DNA from: Chrysemys picta bellii
Taxonomy: Eukaryota > Chordata > Testudines > Emydidae
Direction: 5' to 3'
Length of the DNA stretch: 64,000 bases
Assembly: GCF_011386835.1 (NCBI RefSeq)
Contig: NC_088795.1
Location: 18,112,941-18,176,940, forward strand
Under the pieces are notes generated by a model. That model was not told the origin of the DNA and ran no database searches. It saw nothing but the letters and a program-made list of their open reading frames with translations. Made by a program: the position numbers and the translations under genes. Positions 1 to 12,115 of this stretch are shown here, piece after piece; positions within the stretch are counted from its first letter, which is position 1, and the number at the start of each line of letters is the position of its first letter.

Positions 1-1100
1 CCCCCCCCCTCGTCGGCCCTGCAGAGAGGTAAAATCACTTGCTCAAGGCCAAACAGCCACTCAGTGGCAGAGCTGGGAACAGAACCCACTTTTGGGTCCC
101 AGTTGAGTACCCTAGCCACAGACCATGCTGCCTCTCAACAAGAACAGGATCAGTCCCATTCTGGGCTAAGACTAAACCCACTTATTTCTCCTACCACCCT
201 TTCCAGATCCTCTGCAAAACCAACCATTTTGGGGAAGCCTGGAAACACTGACCTACACCAGTAAAAAGACCATCACTTGCCCATTATACTGAAGAAGAAA
301 CAACATAGTCTGAGATCAAACCTTCCTCCGAGTCTCCTAAGGCTTTTTGCGTTGTCTGCCTACTTGGACTCAACTCCGTGGGACAGGGACTGCATCTTTG
401 TCTGGATCTCATGCTGTGCCGAGCTAGAGGATGAGAGGAAGAAAATATCGAGACACATGGGTGGGGGGGAAGGGGAGAGTCCACCGGCGGAGCAAAAACA
501 AACAAAAAACAGTGCTGCCGGCAGAGCGAAATATTGGGACAAATTGCGTCCCGACCAAAGATCGGTCGGGACGCGGGACAAACGCCTAAATATCGTCTGG
601 TCACCCTATGCCGAGCACGCTGCTGGCATTTAACAAACACTGACCTCACACTCCACTGTTACTCTTTTGTCTTATCTACGGTATTAAAACTACCATGCTG
701 GGGACCCAATTCCAACACAAACTTCCCTAACATGGTTAAAACACTTGGACTTCACAGGGCTGGAACATGGTTAAAACAAGATTCAGCTCCTTCCTGCAGT
801 CCGAGACCTGGCTAAACTGGGGGACCTCCACGCTGTAACCGGGTCCCTCAACGCAGTGTAGATGTGACCTTTGACTCTGTTACAGGACCCACTTATCCGC
901 CTACCTTTTCTAGAAGATTGTTGTTTAACCTGCACCCTGAGAAGAAAGGATCACACACATTTATAGCTAAAAAAACGAACAGCCTCCCACATAGCTTCAT
1001 GCTCAGGATTGGATTTATCACAAAACAGGCCATTAGAATCTGCTCCTGCCACATAGTGCTCCTGTACAAATGACCTAGGACAGGTTACCATCTCTCCGTG
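1..1100. other. Gene-free left edge with a MIR-like fragment
   Basis: No coding exon is recognised here. About 25-150 resembles the core of a MIR SINE (the 'cacttgctcaaggccaaaca' and 'gtggcagagctgggaacaga' blocks, equal to the usual 'ttgcccaaggtcacacagc ... ggcagagctggga'). The last coding exon of TMEM150C should lie in this direction. I looked on the minus strand for its conserved C-terminal segment and did not find it, so it is probably beyond the window. Confidence 0.5.
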
Positions 1101-1284
1101 TCATAGAATAGCAGGGTTGGGAGGGACCTCAGGAGGTCACCTAGTCCAACCCCCTGCTCAAAACAGGACCAAGCCCCATACAGATTTTTTACCCTAGTTC
1201 CCTAAATGGCCCCCTTGAGGATTGAATTCACAACCCTGGGTTTAGCAAGCCAATGCTCAAACCACTGAGCTATCCCACCCTCGC
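1101..1284 (-). repeat. tRNA-derived SINE with CR1-like tail (tortoise Pol III/SINE type)
   Basis: Read on the minus strand, the element begins with a tRNA-like head: an A-box region 'tagctcagtggtttgagcat' and a B-box region 'gggttgtgaattcaatcc'. It ends in a CR1-like 3' tail, 'ggtccctcccaaccctgcta' followed by 'ttctatga'. This architecture is established for turtle SINEs, whose 3' end matches the CR1 LINE that mobilises them. It is a retroposed copy, not a functional tRNA gene. Confidence 0.9.
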
Positions 1285-1286
1285 CT

Positions 1287-1681
<395 letters not shown>

Positions 1682-2914
1682 CTACAAAGAAAAAGGAACT
1701 TGTGATTGCTTTGATACATCCCAAAGAAAAAAACATCTATACAATTCCTCAGTGTGATCCTACTTTCGGGAAGAAGGGGTGTAATATTAAAGAAGAATCA
1801 TCTGTTGCAAAATACACAGCCAATGCTGCTTTCCTACCCCAGTTGCAACATAAAACAACATAGGCATATGGGAGGTCCAGCTGTTTATAACCTAGCTGCT
1901 GCTGCAAGCAGAATTTCCTCCCAGACCAAAGAGCAGTGGACCAAGTGATGTCCTGCAAACATCCCCGCCAGCTCTCTGGCAAGGCCGCCGGAAAAAACCA
2001 TCAAGGGATTTTTCCTGCAGAAAATCCTTTGCTGGTTCTCCACCGTGGCCAGTGCATGCTGGGACAATTCTTTGGGCCTTGGTCAGTGGACATGAACACT
2101 GACGCTCATAGTCCTGCAATGAATGAGCTCCGTGCAGGTGGAGCCCCACTGACTTCAAAGGAGTTCCATTAGGACACAGGCATCCTCTTGGTCTGAGCTT
2201 GCAGGACTGGGACTGTAGTTACATACTAGCTATCCAGTCACAGTGACTTAATTTAGGGGAGGCCGTCACCTGGGAAGTAACAAGCAAGACAAGGGCATCA
2301 CAAGCCTGGCTTGGACTCTGACAAAGGGAAGCTTTTTGGGTGAGATTCTCAAAGCCACCTAAGGGATTTGGACACACAATTCCCATTCCAATCAAAAGGA
2401 GAGGTGTGTCCAATTTGTCTGGGAAGCTTTGAAAATCTCAGATTTTATCTATAAATAAGAATTTACCTAGAAAAAAGCAACCTTGTTGGGAGTGTCTGCT
2501 GCTACTTCACCATGATCAGAGCAAGTCAAATGCACCCTTTGTCAGTGAAGTCAATGGAGGCTCACCGGGAGTGATTTGGGACCATGGCCCTGTCTGATTC
2601 AGACTCTGAGGGCAAATGATACATACAGCATTGTGGCTTTTGTTCAAAAAGGCAGGGGCAGACCCTTTGTTTAAGCACCTTGCACACTTTGGAAGCAGGT
2701 ATAAATAATAGATTCACTTGGTCTTGTCTTTCAGTTTTCCAGCTTGACCTTGACACAGCTAGTGAAATTCACTCCACTCACAAAACGCCTGAGTATTACA
2801 GGGCTCTATGTAGGTGGAGTGCAGGGAGCTGAAAGCCATCCATCCACCCCTAGCCCAGGGGCAGGGAGTGGGGCTGCCACTCAGCCAGCAACGAGTTTAG
2901 ACTTGAAATTAGAT

Positions 2915-3468
2915 GAAGGAATGAAGTTTTGGAATGGCCTTCCAAGGGAAGACGAGGGGCAAAATAACCTAACTGGTTTCAAGACTGAGCTTGCTAAGTG
3001 TATAGAGGGGATGGTATGATGAGACTGCCTACAATGGCAACTGCTAGTAACAAATATTTCCAATGGCCGGAGATGGGACACGCGATGCGGAGGGCTTTGA
3101 GTTACTACAGAGAATTCTTTCCCAGGTGTCTGGCTGGTGGGTCTTGCCCATGTGCTCAGGGTCTAACTGATCGCCATATTTGGGATCGCGAAGTAATTTC
3201 CCTCTAGGTCAGATTGGCAGAGACCATGGAAGGATTTCACCTTCCTCTGCAGCGTGGGGCACGGGTCACTTGCAGGTTTAAACTATGATAAATGGTGGAT
3301 TCTCTGTAACTTGAAGTCTTTAAATCATGATGTGAGGACTTCAGTAACTCAACCAGAGGCTAGGGGTCTACTACAGGCGTGGGAGGGTGAGGTTCTGTGG
3401 CCTGCGATGTGCAGGAGGCCTGACTACATGATCATGATGGTCCCTTCTGGCCTCAAAGTCTGAGAGTC
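2915..3468 (+). repeat. CR1-clade LINE 3' untranslated end (L3-like)
   Basis: The segment follows the typical order of the L3/CR1 3' region: 'ttttggaatggccttccaag', then 'gatgagactgcctacaatgg', then 'cccaggtgtctggctggtgg' and finally 'atgatggtcccttctggcct'. There is no reverse transcriptase coding part, which fits a 5'-truncated insertion. The terminal 110 bases recur at 45535-45645. Confidence 0.75.
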
Positions 3469-3944
3469 GTTACACCAGCCTATGACCTGGAATAGCAGCA
3501 ACAGCCCCTCTGCACTGGTTGCACGTGGTACAAGATCCATGTGCAATGGTGAATCCATGGCCTGGCCTCAGACCTCTCTTACCTGCCCTCAGCACTGCCT
3601 TCTACATTATGTGGGACCATTTCCATAGTACACACGTCCCTTTGCATGGCTGCACAGCCTCCTCCCCTCCCTCCCTCTATCTATATCTATATTCATTCTC
3701 AGCTGACACAACCCCGCCATTACTAAAATGTCAGAAAAATCAACAAGAAATTAGCTCTTGGATGAAGACCGCCTGTCTCAAGCTGAAGTGATAGCGGTTT
3801 GAAAGGGGAAATGCTTAGAAGAGCTGGCCTAGACATTGTCTCCACCTTCCACTGAAGGTACACAGTCCCCATTGTCCTGTTTGACTCCTCCATAAGCCTG
3901 GATTACCAGGTAGCCTCAGTTTCTAGAAATGCCTGTTTTCACCT

Positions 3945-4470
3945 CCAGCTTGCAAGGAAACCTCATCCCTTCCTGCCAGACAGAGACCTGGCCACAGGGA
4001 TCCATGCATTTGTTCTCTCCAGCCTGGATCACTGTAACTCACTGGACCTGGAGCTGGATGGGAAGACAATGCCCAGGCTCCAGCTGGTTCAGGATGTAAC
4101 TGCCCAACTTCTCCATGGCTCAAGCCACTGTGAGCACATCAGCCCTCTGCTCAAGTCCCTCCACTGGCTCCAGTCAGCTTCCCATGCCAGCTTAAGGCTT
4201 TGGTCCTAATTTCCAAAGCAATTAATGGATCAAGCCCCAGAGTTACATTAGAGACCGAATTTCCATCTGTGAACCACCGTCATCTCTGAGCTTCTCTGGG
4301 ACAACCCAGATCATAAAGCCCAGGATGAAGCATGGGAGAGACAAGTCACTCTCCGTCAAATGGATCTGGCTATGGAACAATCCTCCAGAGACGGCCAGGC
4401 AATTCCTGATTCTGACCACCTCTAGGAAAAGCTGTGAAACCTTCCTCTTTGAGAAATCCTTTCCACCATA
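3945..4470 (+). repeat. L2-clade LINE fragment, C-terminal part of ORF2
   Basis: Plus-strand translation gives SLDHCNSLDLELDG, then RLQLVQDVTAQLLHGSSHCE, then HISPLLKSLHWLQSA. These are the recognisable C-terminal reverse transcriptase blocks of L2-type LINEs ('LDYCNSL', 'RLQLVQNAAARLLTG', 'HITPVLKSLHWLPV'). The frame then decays, so it is a dead fragment. An (AAAC)n run lies just downstream at 4525-4553. Confidence 0.75.
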
Positions 4471-4524
4471 ATAATGACAATCTTAACACTGACCCCTCTT
4501 TTACTCAACACACACTAAGCAACC

Positions 4525-4553
4525 AAAACAAACAAACAAACAAACAAACAAAA
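4525..4553. repeat. (CAAA)n microsatellite
   Basis: About seven tetranucleotide units, next to the L2-like fragment. It may be a decayed A-rich LINE tail. Confidence 0.8.
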
Positions 4554-4839
4554 GGAGGAGGGGAATTAATAAAATCTAAAATAATAAAAAGCCTACCCCC
4601 AGAAAAGTGTTTACCCCCCAAAAGGGAGAAGAGCCAGAGATTCTATGCAGTCCACTAAGGATCTGGCTACTGCTATCATGTGGAAGGCATACAGATACTA
4701 TGGTAATGGGTGGAAATAGAAAACAGATAGATGGTGTGAGCCAACAAGGGACCACGTTACCTTTGCTGTGGTAGCTTTTAGTGCGTTAAGCTCTCTCTCA
4801 ACATCCCCCAGAGAACAGATCTTGTCCAGAGACACTAAC

Positions 4840-5367
4840 TGTGACGGAAACCCTCTTGGGAGCTGCCACCCGATGTGCAAAAACTACCTCTGCTCCTTTG
4901 TGTTCTCTTCCACCCCTCTATATATCTTTTGCATAAGGCGGGAACCCTTTGTCCCTCTGGGTTTCCACCCGCCCTCACTGGAAAAGCACCAGGTTAAAGA
5001 TGGATTCCAGTTCAGGTGACATGATCACATGTCACTGCAAGACTTCATTACTCACTTGCCAGCACACACATATACAGGAAGACTCACAGGTAAATACAGC
5101 CATCTGCAGACAATGAGAGTCATTAAGATTCCAAACCATCCTTAATGGCCCACACTTTACATAATTACAATAGGCCCTCAGAGTTATGTTTTATATTTCT
5201 AGTTTTAGATACAAGAGTGGTGCATTTCTACAAACAGGATGATCACACTCAGTGGATTATGAGCTTTGTAATGATACCTTACAAGAGACCTTTTGAATGA
5301 AGCATATCCCAGTTACATTATATTCACTTATATTTTTATAAAACCATATAGACTGCACAACGTCACA
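4840..5367 (-). repeat. 3' LTR of the element (left copy)
   Basis: Nearly identical to 6238-6782. It lacks 13 bases near 4847 that the other copy has (a deletion of about GGTTGGATCACAG). It holds an A/T-rich 'tatatttttataaaacc' block near its minus-strand start, a possible TATA region. Confidence 0.85.
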
Positions 5368-6237
5368 CCCTCCTCCTGAACTTACTGCCAGAGACTTGGA
5401 CATTGACCATGGCGGAGGCAGTATACCTAAAATTCGTTTTTGGGCTCCCTTATGGGGCAGACACTCCTGTGTCCCCCAAAAGGGAAAGAGACCCTGATCC
5501 AGCTGTAGGCTCACAGCTCCAAGCTATGAGAGACCTTTCGCTGGCCAGCAAAATCCCCCCTCTTTCACTCAGGTTGGGTTTGCTTCCAGCTAGAGTCCTT
5601 GGGGTTTGTTCCCACCGCAGCAGTCACCAGGACCCCAACTTCCAGCTCCAGGATACATGTCTCTGTGCACCTCTTCCACTCCATTACAGCCAGGTCATGC
5701 TTCTGGATCTTAATTGCTTTGTTTCTTAAGTCCAGGTTGGTGGGCAGCCTTTTCCCGGGCAAATTGTACATCAATTTCCATTTGTCTTCCCTCGAGACCA
5801 TCACTCAACAAGCTGGGATACCACAGAGAACCCCCTCCTGCCAGAACAGGCATCCGTCCCCTCCTGTCTTGCTAGGTTAGACACTCCAGTCAGCTTCAGC
5901 ACAGACAGAGGTTGGGCCACACCCATCTGCAGTTCACTGAAACTGAGATGCACTCAGCTCAGGGGCTTCTTAGTTAACAGAGACATTCCCAGTGTCCACT
6001 GTTCAGTCTTTCTGGGCAATCTGCAACTTGTGTAGTTTTAGCTTCTTTTGATCTTCATTCTTACTTATTTTGCTTCCTTTTCTGTCCTTACTTCCCTTTC
6101 CCGAAATAAGCAAACAGAAAATAACAAACCAGTAACCACTTTGTCTGTTCTCCAGCCACCACACTTAAAACTCACTTAAAATCACTACCAGTATCTCAAA
6201 GCAATCAGCTGTGCACAGATCCTGCTGACTACGCCAC
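5368..6237 (-). other. Internal region of the LTR element, no recognised retroviral gene
   Basis: About 870 bp between the LTRs. A 79-codon minus-strand open frame (5565-5804) is present, but I could not match it to a retroviral domain. The size is far too small for a coding provirus. What remains is essentially the primer binding site, leader-like DNA and the polypurine tract. Confidence 0.6.
6219..6236 (-). other. Primer binding site, tRNA-Ser type
   Basis: The minus strand reads TGGCGTAGTCAGCAGGAT. Vertebrate tRNA-Ser (AGA/TGA) ends ATCCTGCCGACTACG plus CCA, whose complement differs at one position. It lies one base inside the 5' LTR, the expected place. Confidence 0.75.
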
Positions 6238-6782
6238 TGTGACGGGTTGGATCACAGAAACCCCCTTGGGAGCTGCCACCCGATGTGCAAAAACTATCTC
6301 TGCTCCTTTGTGTTCTCTTCCACCCCTCTATATATCTTTTGCATAAGGCGGGAACCCTTTGTCCCTCTGGGTTTCCACCCCCCCCCCCCTCACTGGAAAA
6401 GCACCAGGTTAAAGATGGATTCCAGTTCAGGTGACATGATCACATGTCACTGCAAGACTTCATTACTCACTTGCCAGCACACACATATACAGGAAGACTC
6501 ACAGGTAAATACAGCCATCTGCAGACAATGGGAGTCATTAAGATTCCAAACCATCCTTAATGGCCCACACTTTACATAATTACAATAGGCCCTCAGAGTT
6601 ATGTTTTATATTTCTAGTTTTAGATACAAGAGTGGTACATTTCTACAAATAGGATGATCACGCTCAGTAAATTATGAGCTTTGTAATGATACCTTACAAG
6701 AGACCTTTTGCATGAAGCATATCCCAATTACATTATATTCACTTATATTTTTATAAAACCATATAGTCTGCACAACGTCACA
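6238..6782 (-). repeat. 5' LTR of the element (right copy)
   Basis: Direct repeat of 4840-5367 with only scattered substitutions, a longer C-run near 6380 and the 13-base difference near the end. Few differences between the two LTRs suggest a moderately young insertion compared with the L2 and MIR relics nearby. Confidence 0.85.
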
Positions 6783-7844
6783 CTAATGCAAACCATGTTG
6801 TGGTGTTCCCACTAAGCAATAAGGAAGCAAGGGCATGTACTATGGTGTAACATTGACACGCCTTGGTAGTGGTTTGGCACAAGACCAAAGAAGGGCGCTG
6901 TTAACCAGCAAGGTGTGGCTTTATTAAACCAGAATATATAGCCTACAGTGATTTACTGTAACAGCTCTAAAGAACCAGCCTTCGCTAGAGAGGAAAATAC
7001 TGGAAAGAAGGAAGGAGACCTTTGAGATTTGGTTTCCTAAAGCCAGCCCACCTCTCGCAGCTTCCCCTTCACACAGCTGGACAAGCATCGGGCTACCTCT
7101 TACAACTTGGGGGTTCACAGGCAAAACCAAGGCCGCAAGCTGCTAGACACAGGAGAATTGGGCGGTGATGTCAATGAAGCTACATCGAACTGGTGAACAC
7201 CAGCTGAGAATCTGGCCTAAAGTATCTGATTGGCTCATCCTTAATAAAAAGTCAGACTGGAACATGTTACAAGCCAACACATGATTACTGCCAACTGGTC
7301 ACACACTGAGCTTGTTTCAATTTTTTTTTTTTTAAGAAAACCGACATATTCTTCCACTTCAATAAAACTAATGGGCCAAATTCTCTGCTGTCATGATACC
7401 ACTGACTTCTATAGAGCTGTGCCTGCAGAGAATTTGGCCCAGCATTTCTCATACTTGAGCAACAGTTACCAGTCAGAGCTACATTGCTAGCAATCCCATA
7501 GGGGGAGATTTTCAAAGAGGATTTAGGAACACAACCTCCATTGACTTTAAATACTTTTGAAAACTTCCCCCTAAGATTTCATGTTTACTTAAGAGACAAG
7601 CAGACATATGAGTACAGTGGACACATTCCCACTCTAGAGCAAGCTTGTGGTGTCTCAAAATGACAGCTGACAGCCTGTTTGTAACAATAACACAGGCAGA
7701 ACAGACTCAGAATTGAAAGAACTACAGTCCGGGCAATGACTCACTGCAGGAAATCTCTTCAGTGTTTATATATAAAGTCCCTCTTGTGGCCAGTCTAAGG
7801 ATAGGCAGGAGGTAAAACACCGACATACATTCTAATCATAGGTT

Positions 7845-8050
7845 TCAGAGTAGCAGCGGTGTTAGTTTGTATCCGCAAAAAGAACAGGAGTACTTGTGGC
7901 ACCTTAGAGACTAACACATTTATTTGAGCATAAGCTTTCGTGGGCTACAGCCCACTTCATCAGATGCATAGAATGGAACATATAGTGAGGAGATATATAT
8001 TCATACAGAGAACATGAAAAGGTGGAAGTTGCCACACCAACTCTAAGAGG
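7845..8050 (-). repeat. Dispersed turtle repeat ('cacgaaagcttatgctc' family)
   Basis: On the minus strand it reads 'gaagtgggctgtagcccacg', then 'aaagcttatgctcaaataaa', then 'taaggtgccacaagtactcc'. A second copy lies at about 24110-24362 and a related one at 63150-63255. I recognise the family as abundant in turtle genomes but cannot assign its class from sequence alone. Confidence 0.7.
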
Positions 8051-8616
8051 CTAATTAATTAAGATGAGCTATTATCAGCAGGAGAAAAAAAACTTTTGTA
8101 GTGATAATCAAGATGGCCCATTTCAGACAGTTGACAAGGCCCTGTGTTGGCAGCCCTGCCTGCTGTTAACATAGAAGTGTGTGCAAGCTCCCAGGGCTGG
8201 CCACCCTCCAGTGTAGTCCCCACGTCTAGGCACTTGTCTGTCAAGCCCAGTGCCTGCCCAGGGGTAAGGCGTGCTCCCAGCTGCTGTTGGGTGCCAGGAG
8301 ATGGAACACCAGGTGTCACAGATTCAAATTTTAAATGTTATTAGGAATAATCAATCATCAGTGCTACTAATGGCAGTTGCCACCTTCCCTTTGCCACCAG
8401 GGAAGCAATTTAAGAGGCAGTAGCAGGCCCAGGTAGTGGGCAGGAGGGTATGAGGAGGCCGAAAGCGTGGACAGCCATGCTAACAGCTGTACTCCTGCCA
8501 TGGGCAGCTCCAGGAGCAGAGAGATCTGTTTCTCACAGCAGGTAGGGCTGATAGATAATGGATGCAACTCTCATGACATGCCCATGGAAATCCAGAAAAG
8601 AATGACATGTTAGTTA

Positions 8617-8838
<222 letters not shown>

Positions 8839-9956
8839 CTAGTGGGTGGGATTTCTAAAAGCACTTAACCCTGCTCCTGGTAAAACTCGCATGAGATGCC
8901 ATGGGAGCAGAGGTAGGCCAGTGCTAAGTGCTTTTGAACATTCCACCTTGCATTTAATTGCAGAAGATGCAATAGCACAGTAAGTAACTTAGGTAATTCC
9001 TTCTTTTCCCTCCATGCCCCATTATTTATTGCTGTCACTTATTGCATCTTGTCTAAAACCTAGACAGAAACTGTACTGGACAAGGACTGTGTCTTTATTA
9101 TTGGTCTGTAAAGCATTTGACACAGTTTGGACATTATGTACACCACTGGTGATAATAGGATTTGCGTGAATTTTTATTCCATTAGCTACATTTGTGATGA
9201 GTTCGATTTGATGATACAACCTCCTCCAGAACCACACGGCAGGGACCTGATCGGAAGCTTGGATCAGGCCCTCTCCCTTCACATTGTTTTATAAAACGAA
9301 CATTTGAAAAGCGTCCTTGCAAATGTGGGGCACACAACAGGGACAGCACAGAAAGCTTCTTCTCACTGCCCTACCAACTTATCACAATTCTGATCTAGAA
9401 GGATCAGCCTCTAGAGGTGAGAGTACAGGTCACTTTGCAGAATTGTCTACTAAGACTGCTAGCAAGGGGAAAAACAAGGACAAGTAGGTGGGAACCTGTC
9501 CGCTGGGAAATGGACTAAGTCTTCCATGCTCCTTGCCCATAGCACAAGGCATTTTAGGTAGCTAATGCTGCATTTCGTACAGGACTCAAGATCATCAATG
9601 TCATTCTCAGCACACTCCTAACCAGATCAGCACCAGGCAGACCGAGGCAGGGAACTGCCACTTGTAAGCGAGAAGTCAGTTTCCTAATGGGAAAGGAGCT
9701 AAAGGAGACATGATAGCTTTAAGAAGTCACAGAATCTCCTTCCTGGACTAGGAATGGTGACTGGCAGCAAGGCATGGGGAAGAAGAATTAACACATCTAG
9801 ACAAACCCAAATAGGAATTATGGGAGTCTAAGGGACTGAGGTGCCTAAATTCAAATGAAATCCAATGGGAGTGGGACACAACATTTCCCTTATGTTTCTT
9901 TTGAAAATCCACTTTAATGTTCTTCAGCCTCCTGCACATACAACCTTGTTGTACAA

Positions 9957-10591
9957 CAGGGGTCGGCAACCTTTCAGAAGCGGTGTGCCGAGTCTTCATT
10001 TATTCACTCTAATTTAAGGTTTCACGTGCCAGTAATACATTTTAATGTTTTTTTAGAAGGTCTCTCTCTCTAAGTCTATAACAGGGATCGGCAACCTTTG
10101 GCACCCGCCTCGCCAGAGTAAGCATCTTGGCGGGCTAGGCCAGTTTGTGTACCTGCCGCGTCCGCAGGTTCGGCCGATCGCAGCTCCCACTGGCCGCGGA
10201 TCGCCACTCTGGGCCAATGGGGGCTGCGGGAAGCGGCACGGGCCGAGGGATGTGCTGGCCGCCACTTCCCACAGCCCCCATTGGCCTGGAGCGGCGAACC
10301 GCGGCCAGTGGGAGCCGCGATCGGCCGAACCTGCGGATGCGGCAGGCAAACAAACCGGCCTGGCCCGCCAGGGTGCTTACCCTGGTGAGCTGCGTGCCAA
10401 AGGTTGCCAATCCCTGGTCTATAATATATAACTAAACTATTGTTGTATGTAAAGTAAATAAGATTTTTAAAATGTTTAAGAAGCTTCATTTAAAATTAAA
10501 TTAAAATCAGAGCCTCCCGGACCGGTGGCCAGGACCCAGGCAGTGCGAGTGCCACTGAAAATCAACTCGTGCCATAGGTTGCCTATCACTG
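9957..10591 (+). mobile_element. hAT MITE (outer element of a nested pair)
   Basis: Termini CAGGGGTCGGCAACC at the left and GGTTGCCTATCACTG at the right are imperfect inverted repeats. They are flanked by an 8-bp target duplication, TTGTACAA (9949-9956) and TTGTACGA (10592-10599), with one mismatch. The 8-bp duplication and the CAG...CTG ends are the signature of hAT transposons. A second MITE sits inside at 10082-10416. No transposase is encoded. Confidence 0.88.
10082..10416. mobile_element. GC-rich foldback hAT MITE nested in the outer MITE
   Basis: This 335-bp element is bounded by CAGGGATCGGCAACCTTTGG and CCAAAGGTTGCCAATCCCTG, with a perfect 8-bp duplication GTCTATAA at 10074-10081 and 10417-10424. 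Much of its length is palindromic and CpG-rich. Open frames of 90-137 codons across it occur on both strands because of the base composition and are not genes. Confidence 0.9.
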
Positions 10592-12115
10592 TTGTACGAC
10601 TGCATGGTTTGACTAGATCTTCTGTTTTAACAGATATCCATCAAGAATGAAATTCACCTCAGCACAAAGGGCCCAGGATCTGCCTTATAGTCCCTCTTAA
10701 GCCCTATTTTAAGGTTTTATGTGGTGCATAAGACCTTGTTCATGCTCTCTGTGCTAAGGTGAATTTCTCTCCTAAGTAGGTTCCATTGATTTAGTTCGGT
10801 ACATTAAAATATATTCATTCAGCATTAGTATTTTTTTTTTTAAATAATAGGTCAGATTTTTTGATATAAGACAGATGACAGGAGATAGAGTCCTGCACCT
10901 CTAGGTCACAGGTTGAAAACTAAACCACATCAGTAGGGACACAAAATAATAACCACTTGGTGGACAGTCATGTAAAAATGAACTGCTGATCTCAGTCCAG
11001 CTCTCCTGGAGCACTGTCCATTTTACAGGTGGAATTTTGCTAGCAGCCTCTGTAGAGAGACCAAGAATCAAGCAGACATCCAGAATGAGAACTGGGCTAC
11101 TGAATCTATTAATGAATTCAGTCCAAACTGGCAAATAGTTCCAGCTACATTTTTTTTTTAAATGAAGAATTTGGTTTTGTTTTGTTTTTGGGGGGGCGGG
11201 GGGAGAGAGGAAAATTTTTAGAAAAATGTTGATTTCATTGACCCTAAAAAATTTTTTTATTTTTTTCATTTTGATGAGAAAAACTAAAAACATTAAGTTA
11301 AGGTTCAAAATGAACCAATTTTTCAGTTCAGCCGCTGAACCGAAAAATGAATGATTTGTTCACTTCTGTTCAGCACAAGCTCCACTCTCACCCCTACAGA
11401 TCATGCCTGAGACATAGGAGTAGGGCAGTGTTGGGATGATGGCATTGCTGATGTTCATACTGGACCTGGTCCGTGCATACAGGATTTGGTCCTAAGCCAT
11501 TGAAATCAGTAAGAGTTTTGTTATGGACTTCAGTGGGATCAGGATCAGGCATAAAATGAAAGTTTCCATGGATTTCAGTTCAGCATGTTGCCCAAGCATT
11601 ACATTTACCAGGTATTATCCTAAAAGGGTTCCATTATATCTGTTTGACTTGATGCAGAGAAAATGTTTTCTTTAAAGTGGGCTCTAATGAGTTTCACCCT
11701 GGACAAAATGCCAACATCAGCAGCCCTCCAGTCAACGCATAGGCATGACTTTTTCATCTTAATTATTTACACTTTCTGTTTTGTAACTCCAACATAACGT
11801 GACAGTCTATTTTGGAGGACTACATCAGCCATTATATAGGTGCTTAAATTACACAATCTTCATCTTCACAATGCACCCCAAGGCAGTAATATGGTGAAAT
11901 GAACTGCCTTTCCGTGCTGGTGCTTCATTATTGTCAGAGTATATGGGAGAGGGAGAATCCTAGCTCATTCACAAGTGATGTGAATGTAAATGTTCAATTA
12001 TGTTTTGAATCAATCTGTTTAAGAGATAAAGAATCTTAAAATGTTAATTTCAATACACACATTGATCCTGTTCTTAGGATTTTGCCACTGATTTCAATGG
12101 AAGACAAATTGGGCA

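Larger units (their letters stand above)
4840..6782 (-). mobile_element. LTR retrotransposon (endogenous retrovirus-like), internally deleted, tRNA-Ser primer site
   Basis: Two direct repeats of about 530-545 bp, at 4840-5367 and 6238-6782, start TGTGACG and end CGTCACA and flank 870 bp of internal DNA. Orientation is set by two landmarks. Read on the minus strand, a purine tract AGGAGGAGGG sits directly before the left-hand (3') LTR, and the motif TGGCGTAGTCAGCAGGAT at 6219-6236 follows the right-hand (5') LTR by one base. That motif is the complement of the 3' end of tRNA-Ser (AGA/TGA type) with one mismatch. Flanks CTAAC and CTAAT look like a 5-bp target duplication with one change. No gag, pol or env was recognised, so it is defective or non-autonomous. 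Confidence 0.85.

Noticed and set aside
284..649. 121-codon minus-strand frame as the missing TMEM150C last exon
   Set aside because: Its translation does not resemble the conserved C-terminal region of the family.
10053..10489. Frames of 91-137 codons at the nested MITE (also at 24372-24800 and 42945-43273)
   Set aside because: Foldback palindrome yields mirrored translations on both strands, and the same peptides recur at each MITE copy.
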